Source: Lingula anatina (lineage: Eukaryota; Brachiopoda; Lingulata; Lingulida; Lingulidae). Taken from it: 64,000 nucleotides of DNA. Below are positions 46,901-57,900 of this stretch, in pieces. Position 1 is the stretch's first letter; each line of letters opens with the position of its first letter. The stretch spans positions 130,688-194,687 of the forward strand of contig NW_019775712.1 of NCBI RefSeq assembly GCF_001039355.2, given 5' to 3'. Below the pieces are notes generated by a model. It had not been told where the DNA came from. It did not search any database and worked only from the letters and a program-made list of their open reading frames with translations. The translations under genes were made by a program, and so were the position numbers.

Positions 46901-49900
46901 AATCCAGTGAGACAAGGCGGGCACCTGGAAGTCGTGAATGGACCAATGTTAATTTGGAAAGTGATTCTTGGTTCATCGTTTAAAGTTGTCATTGTTGAGT
47001 TGCATGACACCCAAGAGAATTTGCATCAATCCCGCCTGAACATATTTTTTGTGAAATATGAGTAAGAATACGTCACAAATTGAAGCGTTCAAATGTGCAA
47101 TATATATGTCAAAAGAGAAATAATTTGCCACAGTAACAGAAAGACCCTAAATTACACGAGAAAAAGTACTTGTTCACAAACATTTGCCTTATCAAAATCA
47201 AAGATTGTAGATGTGGGCATTTTTGATAATGGCTTGTGTACAACCGCCCCTACCTTGGGCGGTGTTCCGTAAGGCCTGTCCCCCCAGGCATGACTCCGGT
47301 CCGGCGTGCTGCCGTTGAATGTGTCCACAGTGGTCATGAGCATACCGTCCTTTCTATAACAGCACTGATTTCCCGCTCCCGCAGAGCTATAAAGAAATTA
47401 ACGGGCTCGTTAAACATGGCCCAGACGTCCCTCATATACCATTTTAGTATTCAATGATATATAGCTGCTAATATAAGCTTTGTTTATTTTATCAGTTACC
47501 TTTCTAGGTGTTATTCATAAACATTCCTCGCATTTGCGATATGAAAAAAATCTTTACCAGGCATATACAGTAAGCAACAACTACAACAACAAAAAATTGT
47601 TTCATACTTTAAAACGGGAGAGACTTAAAAATTATGAGATTTGTGTGTCATTATTTATTCTAATTTTACTAAACCAGATGGGAATCTAGGGAGAATTGAT
47701 ATCACTGTTGCCTGCTTACGTGGCCTGAACCGATCTCACACAGTGGATTGCGCCGACGTGGAATGCACACACGCTCCCGGTGTTCATGTCACACGCCACG
47801 TCAGCCTGCCAACGGCCGAAATCCGCCAAGGCTTGGTCCAGGGTGCACGGGCAGGCTGGGAGCTCGGACTGCCACGCCTCGTTCTTTCTGTCTGCTTTGT
47901 ACCACTCCACGCACTTCTGCCGTGACCACGAGTTGCCGTAGGTGTTGAGTGCAGCATTATAGAAGTACCACCCCAATGATATAAGCTTGCTCCATATTCT
48001 TCTGGAACACAGAATCAATGGAAAATCGTATGAGTCCTTTGCTCAAAGTTTAGAATAATTTGCAAGGGAGATATTGGAAGTCAGGTAAATGTTGAAAACT
48101 AATAACATCTCAGGCTTAGAACTAAATATCATACTAAAACCAATTTGCAAAATGAAGGTACCATCTACACAGGACCACAGAGATTTTTCTCTAGATACTT
48201 ACAATTCACAGATATTTCTTCTGGCCCATTCTGTGCACCTTTCGGTACTGTGATGTATGCAAAATTGCGTGCTGCTTCAGAAATCGCGAGAATGGACCAC
48301 TCAGAAATTATATTAAACTTGCAAAAACAAAAAAAAAAGTGTTTTTGTTCTCTAAATTTGCAACAAAAAACGTTTAATTTCTTTATTTCACAGTTTATCA
48401 TCTGCCTCACCTGGGGTTTCGTGATTCCTCCCCTTCATGCTCCACTCTGGTAACAGTCACCGCCCCCATCTCGTAGTCGAGACAATCGCTCTCACCAATG
48501 CCGCACCTGTGCCACTGCGGACTGAAGCTCAAGTGTCCAGTGTTGGCAATGTTCTTCGCTAAAACCTTCAGTACTTTCCAGGTGGCCTAATAAAATGTGA
48601 TTTACTGAGAAAATAAGCTGGCAACGGTAATATTAATGTGCATATGAAGAAGTCAACTAAGAAAAGGCACTGCAAAACTGGTTTCAGAGGGGCCGTAGCA
48701 ATAGTCCGAAGTTTCAATAGTCCGAAGGTTCATTGGTCCGAATATTCACTATAGAACCTTCGGACCAATGAACCCTTGATTAAAAAATCGATGAAAACGT
48801 TACCACTTTTCGGACCAATGAACCTTCGGACCAATGAACCTTCGGACTATCGAGACGCCCCCGTTTCAGACGTGCGTGTGTATATACATATATATAGGCC
48901 TATGCGTTACAACTTATTTTCAAAATAATATCGGTACCTTGTCAGTGCATGCCAGGACTATGTGAAAACGGCATACACCCTCCCTTACACATACACTACA
49001 CACAAACACACAAGGAGGAAGAGAGAGAGAGAGAGAGAAGGAGAGAGAGGCGCGAATGGGGGGGGGGGGGGGGGGGGAGTAAAAACCAAANNNNNNNNNN
49101 NNNNNNNNNNNNNNNNNNNNNNNNNNNNNNNNNNNNNNNNNNNNNNNNNNNNNNNNNNNNNNNNNNNNNNNNNNNNNNNNNNNNNNNNNNNNNNNNNNNN
49201 NNNNNNNNNNNNNNNNNNNNNNNNNNNNNNNNNNNNNNNNNNNNNNNNNNNNNNNNNNNNNNNNNNNNNNNNNNNNNNNNNNNNNNNNNNNNNNNNNNNN
49301 NNNNNNNNNNNNNNNNNNNNNNNNNNNNNNNNNNNNNNNNNNNNNNNNNNNNNNNNNNNNNNNNNNNNNNNNNNNNNNNNNNNNNNNNNNNNNNNNNNNN
49401 NNNNNNNNNNNNNNNNNNNNNNNNNNNNNNNNNNNNNNNNNNNNNNNNNNNNNNNNNNNNNNNNNNNNNNNNNNNNNNNNNNNNNNNNNNNNNNNNNNNN
49501 NNNNNNNNNNNNNNNNNNNNNNNNNNNNNNNNNNNNNNNNNNNNNNNNNNNNNNNNNNNNNNNNNNNNNNNNNNNNNNNNNNNNNNNNNNNNNNNNNNNN
49601 NNNNNNNNNNNNNNNNNNNNNNNNNNNNNNNNNNNNNNNNNNNNNNNTTTTTTTAAAAATTCCCCCCCCCCCCCCCCCCCCACACACACACCAATACGCC
49701 CCCTTTCTATTGATACCATACAAACTGAAAGCTAGTTCAAGGATAGGACATATTCTTAGGGGAGTTAGGTGATCTCCTTTTGCGTTTTTTTTTTTTTTTT
49801 TATTCTGCCAATTTTGAGAAGAAATGTCAGTGTCTTTAATTCCACTTAGTCAATATATATTTAAGTAAGACAATTTTATTTCCTTTATTTTGTAATTCGT

Positions 49901-50844
49901 TACCTTAATTAAATATAAAATAATCCCTGGAAAACCTTTACCCCCTTGTGTAAATGCAATGCGTCGTCTACAGAGCATCAGCGTCTGCCACCACCCTGGA
50001 CGCTTCGTGCTTCCCGGGAGCTGAACAGTTAACGCGGTCAGAATTTTTTCAGGGAGAGACAGATGAAATAGAGAGGGACCGTGGCATCTATAAAGTTCTA
50101 CATGGTGAAGCTGGAGATTGGGCTAGTTTTACTCTTTTCTTTTAAAATTTGCAACATTATCTGTCTTTCCGTAACCCTATGCAACCAAAATATTTTCCTG
50201 GTATCTTGATACATCTCCCACTTCTGTCTCCCCCCTAAAACGGTCCACACTAAAAAAAATCAATAATCGTATGGCAATTTTATACAGGCAATTGACCTAC
50301 TTTTATACCCATGCAGCTATCGTTGAGTATTATGGCTGTGGAGTGAAAACGTGATACACGTCTATGATATAAAACTTATTTCTAATTACATTATTTACAA
50401 AAAATGCATGTGGATCAAAGGTGTCCCGATTTGTGAGCAAAAGAGGTCATTACTTTTTGAAAAAAATGAAAAAAATGCATTTTTTCTCTTATATGCAAAT
50501 TAGGTTCCTTGAAGTAATATATGACTGTCCGGAAGTGATGTTTATATCAGAGATTTGTAATGATGATGATCTTAACGGTGATTCAAAAAATATTATCAAA
50601 GTTTGCAGTTGTCATCTGATGAGAAAGAAATTTTCTGCACTAACACAATCTTTCCACGAGTGAAAAATAATTAGTAAACGCGCCTCTGAGATGCGCTGCA
50701 GGCTTTTGGGCGAAAATCACACGCGATATTTCGTCATAATTATGATATATAGGTAAAAAACTGTTGAAAATGAATATTGGCAAACCATCAAAATTTTGAC
50801 AGCATTTCTTTTTATTTGTGTTCGACAAGGATGAATTTAATTAG

Positions 50845-50882
<38 letters not shown>

Positions 50883-51908
50883 AACGAATGTAAGGGAGAA
50901 AGCCGAGAGAGAAAAATAATAAGCACAACAGTCAAAATATTCAGAAGTAAAAAAAAATCAGTGTTAAAAATCTTGTTGGCCACTACAGTTCCTCTTCGTA
51001 GGTTCACAGGGAAAATATTAAGGCAACTAGTAGCCGTATAAATTGATGTTGTAAAGTAAATGACTTACACTTTCACAAACTGCAGATAATAATTAAAACG
51101 GAATCAAACGAGTAAAAGGATAGGGAGTTATTGAGTGTAAGTTTTAACTTAATAATATGCAAGCACGTTTGTTTTTACGTCGGAAATTCCTCTTTGTTAG
51201 ATTGTCATACAGAGTTTAATATCTACCGATACATACATTACCTATGTTTTTAATAACTGCTATTCACATGGAGCATACGTTACCGATACGTAGGGGAGAC
51301 CGGGGCCAGTTGGCCCAGTTAGACACTTTTGGCCTTGTAGAGTCAACTAGGAATGAGTTAGAGTAACAAAACCGGATTCAAAGTAAGCCCCATGAACTAA
51401 GCTACGTATGCAACGTCATTATTTTTCAAATATGATGCCAGATGGCTCACAATTTGACAAAAAACGTAGTTGACGTCAGGGGGACCAACTTGCCCCGTCA
51501 CGGTGAATGTCATTGGATTATGCGGTCTTCCTTTCATGTAGGTCCGCCATATTTAGGTCTCGGCCTTGATATACCTCGGCTCTTCTTGATGTGAACGCTC
51601 TCTTGGACAAACTGCCTAAATAAAACTTCTTTGCGACCGACGCTTCCCAGGCCCGTAGCCAGGGGGGGTTCGGGGGGTTCGGGGGGTTCGAAAGAACTGC
51701 CCCTTTTGCTTGGAAAAGGTCCACTCTGGGTAAAATTTGATCTAGGTACAAGAAGTTTTTATGGTAAAAGGTCCACTTTTTCAGAAAAAGAACCCCCCCT
51801 TTTGAAATTGCTGGCTACGGGCCTGCTTCCTTAGCACTATTGGATACGGTCACTTTACTAAATGATGTGATCAACTTACCCCGGGGTCTAACTAGCCCCG
51901 GTCTCCCC

Positions 51909-51974
<66 letters not shown>

Positions 51975-54900
51975 CTTTTAGGTTACTGTTTTGTAAAATA
52001 TTTGTTACAAAAAAAATATATTATGATCATTATCATAAAATTAATCGCAAAAATAAATCATAAATGCTAACATATCCAGCAAAAATTGAGGTGGGTGGGG
52101 GTAAATACGAACTATTCTATACGAACTTTACGGTCTCATCTCTTACATGTTTATATACCGCATACTGTAGGCCTATATAAAAAGAGCGGTGCCATAACCT
52201 AGCTGTAGATTGCATCATATACAGTATTCAAAATATAAAAAAGTTAAATACTGAGATGACCAAAAATCTTAACAAAATTACTTTCTCCAGGTAAATCATA
52301 ATGCCAAATTGAATTTCGATTATCATATCTGGTACCCACTTTTGCTGTTTGTTCCCTGTACCCATGAAGTTCGACGTTGACCTTGGCACTTGGGTCTCGA
52401 GCGGGATCTAGCAGGGTGGTGTCCCACGTCAGCTCTAGACGCTCGGGGTTATAAACACCCCAGGCAGTGGCGTTCAGTAACTGGACACCTCGCGGGAGAG
52501 TTCCGGGGTTAGCTAAATGAGATAATAAAATATAGTTATGCAAAAATGTTGACATTTGAAAATGCTATTTTAGCCCGAGTGCTAATTATAGCTATGAAAA
52601 AATGTTCTAATTGCTTAAAAATGTTAACGCTGTAAATTTGTATTAAATGTAAAGTACCCCCGCAAGGCTTCAATTCGAATGTATCACATGCAGATTTTCT
52701 GTCTTCTTAAAGCGTATTATGCATTTTAAAAGTACATTGTAGATCCCGCTATAGATTAAATGATTAATAAGTCTCGCAACATTCGAGTTACTGAAGGAAA
52801 ATGCTTTATGAACAACTTCAAATAGGAATAGTGAAAAAATCTACTGAAACTTAATGTGGTATTATAATAGTGACATACCGATGGTATACGTTGTGGAATA
52901 TTTATGTCCACTATTTAGTGACACTGTCAGCTGCACTTGCCCTCTGACGGTGAGATTTGGAACTACACACTGTGCTCTGAGTCTGTTAATGTACGTCGCG
53001 CTTACTTCGACGTCATTAAACGTGCACGTGATGTGATCAGACGGAGAGAAGCAAGGGCCTGTGAACTCGACAACATTTCCACCAAACATGTCGCCAAAAG
53101 AAGGACTCAGCACTAGGCGTATTACATTACCTGTAGCGTAAAGTAAAAAATTACTTGAGAGGCTAATGTATCCCCAATATGTTAATTTACATGACTTTTA
53201 ATTTGTTAAATTATTCTTTTTTAAAGCACAAAACTATTTACATCTACAATATCTATACAACTGACTCATTCGCTACAACGTATAGAAATGTTTATATACA
53301 GATAATATGAATCCGAATATTACTCACTACTGGTTTTGAGACATCCCCCTGGTTTAATGACGTCATCAGATATCTCATATACATATCTTCCATCTACATC
53401 ACTTCCTCCTAGTTGTGGCAGACGGAGTATTTGGTCATCCTTTGTTCCCGATGATGGGAGATGAAACCCGTAGGTAGCATTCCCGGCGTTAAAAAATGCC
53501 TATAGTAATCGAATAATGTCAGTTATTACCAGTCATAGATACCTATATGTATTTTACAGATGCCAGTTCTAGTATGGCCAACACGTGTACATGTTGCGTG
53601 AGAACATTACGAATAGTTACTTTGGTAATCTTTTAAGATTCAATAAATTACCAGGAATGCCAATTTGAATAATTCAAATATGTTATTGTACAATTTAACT
53701 TGTTTATTCAAAATCCACATGAAACCAGAGAAGATACGGCACAAGGAACAGCCCTTCAACATTGTCCTTTCAAAGGAAATATTCAAATGAAATATCGATT
53801 TCAACATGCATGGTCCTTTAAATACATTTAGCCAGTCATTTTCATTTGGATCAACGCACCACAGCTAAGATGACGTACATATCATCAGTGATGACGTACC
53901 TGTGCTGGCGGATACCTAGCTCCCGTCCCTGTTGCTGCGTCTCCCCCTGTCTGTGAGCCCCCTGTCCACGTCAACCTCGTGTACGTGACCAAGGCATACG
54001 TTCTGATCTCGTCCGTCACTACAGCAACTTGGAACGTGTTTCGCTAGTTGTAAAAAATGCATTTCAATATAACTTATATGAGATGAGAGCGCATCTAAAT
54101 CTCCATTTTAAATTTCGATAGGACATATTAGAAACATCTTAACTTTTGAGCTATATTTTGAATCAAAATGCAATAACGACCCAAGGCGTAGGTTTTAGGT
54201 ACACCTCTACTTGTTGAGACGCCGGATACTTGATTTGGTGTCTAATGGATAATAACTTACTGGATATTGTTCCAGGTTCTCGTTAAAACATCCATTGCAA
54301 GTAACATTGATCCACGTGGCAAGAAATGCATGAGTAGCCTCGAAGTTGTCCGCATCTACCATAGATGTCCGCACTGTTTCCGTAAACCTGGCGTACCAAA
54401 GAGACGAACACAATTTTATATTATAGAAAATGGCGCTTTTCCTTTAAAGGGTAAATTTAAGACGATGATGCAGCAAGCCAGTCTTGCATATTTTCAGTGG
54501 CTGTTAGAATATTTAATCTGTAACTCTGTACATCGTTCACAAAAAGTTTACGGCGAGAAAGTAGCATGTCGGCAATGTTTTCAAAAACCAAACTATAAAT
54601 GCCGGTTTTTAAAATAGGAATAAAATATGTTTAACGTGAAACATCTTTAATTGCAAGCAAATGCTAATGATCCTAATGATAATTTTTTGTTGGCCCAAAA
54701 TTTGATAATGGGTTTGTTTCAGTGAATTTTTGAAGAGCAAACATTAGTTAAAATCACAATTTTTTTCTTGATAAGAAGAATTCAAGTAATATTTGGGCCA
54801 CCTCATTTGGTTTAACGATAGTCATTACTAGAAAACGTCACCAATTATATTTTACCTAGAAACATGTATGACAGAGTCCCTGTGACACAGAGTGGCCACT

Positions 54901-57900
54901 GATTTATACAGGCAAACTGTTAAACCTGTCCCAGATTTTGAACCACTTACGTCTTGCTTACCCTAACCTGTACGGATATAACGTCGGGCGGACTCTCTAG
55001 TACACGCCCACCCCTCCGTTCTTTACATCGGGCAACGATAAAAGGCAAAATCACCAGCTGAATTTACCTCTCTAACTCTGCGGAATCAGACACTATTTTC
55101 CACAGCACCTCTCCGACATTTCTCGACCCATGCGGAGTTGACGGGGTTAACTGGACTTGAGCATAATATGGGGCTATCAGCGGCGGGTCCGGTTTGGAGG
55201 GGAACCCCTTATTTGGCCACGTGCCATTTCTGGGATGTTGGAAAGGTTTGGCGTCAGGACTAAAGGCAAGATAGCCATTACTCGAAACCTGTAAAAGCAT
55301 GATGAAAATAAGTTTTAAACATTACTGATGATATCATAAAATTAAACGTATCTTTAGTGAAAAAAACGTAACACTGAATAATTTTAGACGTCTTTTAAAA
55401 ATGTTCCCTTTATCAGTTATACATGTACACGTAGCTTTCATTGATATTATTTTTCTTCTAGTAGATTTTTATACATTCTTATTATATTTGTACTTGACAG
55501 AACATGCTTTTGTTTTCCCAAAATTCTGTGGAGGGTGTGAACTGTAAAATTATTGCTTGAGTTTATAACATCTAAAATGCAGTACTTGTACCTTATCGAT
55601 AAACTTTTATTGCAGAAGGTAATTTAAGCATTAACTTTTACATGCAATACGATAAACAACTCAAGTTTCATTTTCAATGGCTATACAAAAATTAACTGAG
55701 ATTTGCCAGCCAATATATTGTCTGCTGACAGTCTGACTTCATCAGGTAAATGAGAACTGTGAAAGAAATTACATGTACCACCTGTCACCCCTCAGATGTG
55801 CTGGTTCAGTCAGGTGCCTCTCCCCCTCCTCTGCCACCCCCCCCCTCCCTGAGGAGTGGAAAATAGAGACTAGGTAAGTCAGTGCTATCATTTCTACTGA
55901 GCTTCACCCATGTAGCCCGATTTTTATAGCCTCTGAGGGACCACGAAATTATCCTGTCTCGTAAAGTCTTGATAAAAGCACTAACATATCGGAAAAACTT
56001 CAACTTATCAAGGCGCTATTAACTTCACCTGGCAGCATTGCCCCAGTCCTACATTTCTCATACAGAGCCACTCTTTAAAACAAGCCTAAAGGTCTGATTT
56101 TATGTGGACTTAAAATGAATAGAAAACTTAAAAGAGCCTTGTTCAAAGAGACGCAGCAACTACACACGCCGCGTCTTTGGCTAATCGCAGAAAAAAACGG
56201 AAACTAAGCATTGAGCAACTCGACGCTGTATAAAGGACCGTCCCGTTCAAAGTAATACATCATAATACAGTGTAATATTTCACAAAAACTCAATAATTCA
56301 ATGACAGATTGCTGGGGATGCGAACAGCTGAAGTTGAGATGACATTATTGACAAATAATTTGCAAACATCATAACAGCTTATCCGACCAAAGGAAATCAA
56401 TAAACATCACGCTTTGTTGACGCGATAGGTGTGGAATTCTATCGAAAGCCGTGCGCCGCTATACTATCTAAAAGGCCTGCAATTTCAGTTCTACGTTTTA
56501 ATCAGTGGGCAAAGAAAAGTCTCTATAAGGCTAAAAGACTCAAATACAATTTTGTAGTCTTCAGCACTTTTTTTCGTTTAGCCTTTAATGCTCTTAACTT
56601 TCTTCGAGAAACATGTCGGTTGAAATCAAGAACATTGCTCATCATTAGAAGCTGAAGGAGGTAGTTTAAATTTCATGCAAATTTTACCTGTTGGCATACC
56701 CGTATAAAAGTTGATGAAAATAGTGAGATATCTAGTCACACCAAACTTACGTATATAGACGTATAGCTATGGCTATAGAACGGCAAAGTAAAACCTAGCT
56801 GGATTTCCCCTGACCATGCATCACTGCTTCGATCTATGAGCCTCTGGCTTCCAGTGACCGGGTACAGTTCTGAAAAGATAACAAATAATACTCAGCTTTC
56901 CGTGGAGTCTTTTCGGTTAGATAAACTGTTGTTTCTATCGAACTGTTGGCCTTCTGCATAAGCCAATACTGAGAAACCAGCGCTGATTAATGAATAATTC
57001 AAACGGCACATTATGTCGTATTTACTAACAAATATTGTGACATTTGGACATCTCTGATTAGTTCTCAAGAGTTACAAATAAAGCAGTGACCACACGCTGT
57101 TTGCGCAATAAAACAAAGGATGTGGTTTAAAAAAGAATAGATTAATTTGTGACCGAAAAGAAATGGCGTGATCAATCGAAACTACATGTAGGACCAAATG
57201 TCCGTACTTCGGGTCCTAGGGGCGTTCGGCCATCGTTACTGAAATGTAAATATCGCATTAATACGACTTCGATTGTTTCCCAGTGCAATAGACAAAAGAC
57301 GCTGCGAGCACACGCCTTAACGAGAGCGAAACCTGGACTTGAGGAGTGCACTCGATACTTAAATGTGTCCTTGAGACGGATATGTTATATTATTAAGGTA
57401 CTCCTTCAGATTATATAATGAGTAAATATCATTCACTTTTGTCGTTTTTGGACTCCAATACATGGAAGCATCTTATTTTAATTAAAATTAATAACATGAA
57501 TGTCAAAGATGTAAGATGTTCACTGTTTGTGTTTACAGAACTTTTCAATGCCTCACTGAAATCTCATTTCGATTTGTATCGTTTCTCTGTCCTGTCACTC
57601 ATGAAGGTTAACATCATTCAAAGCTCCAAACTGATCTTCATATTCCGGCCGTATCGACCCTTGATTTCCTGTGAAACGCTGACGTCTGAGAGTCAGCCAA
57701 TAAGACGGGATTGGCGTTATTTTAAGTTATCGAACTCTCTTCGTCAATGCCTATTGGAGGGTTCACCAGGCGCTTGGTTTTCATCAGAAGGATCCGCACG
57801 AGTTTAAACTAAACAATCCTTCTCAGTTGTGTCAACTTTGTTCTGGCTTGAAGAGTCTTTAATGTTAAATGAAGGGGATGGATTTTGTCGATTCTTCATT

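Larger units (their letters stand above)
48587..52339 (-). other. mesh intron 8, rich in mobile elements
   Basis: 3.75 kb holding a hAT-like MITE (48689-48862), an N gap (49091-49647) flanked by simple repeats, repeat copy A (about 49983-50450), a CT run (50850-50882), a nested pair of MITEs (51291-51910) and a TA run (51911-51972). An 80-codon frame at 50421-50663 matches nothing I know. Confidence 0.75.

Noticed and set aside
48920-49735. Long open frames of 235-267 codons on both strands
   Set aside because: Made open only by the run of N; flanks are simple repeats.
54267-54617. 116-codon + strand frame with a CPHC/CFRK cysteine pattern
   Set aside because: Half of it is antisense to mesh exon 4 and its splice site; the zinc-finger-like look is coincidental.
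57149-57807. Two adjacent + strand frames (89 and 129 codons)
   Set aside because: Inside mesh intron 1, no recognisable motif, no splice-consistent extension.
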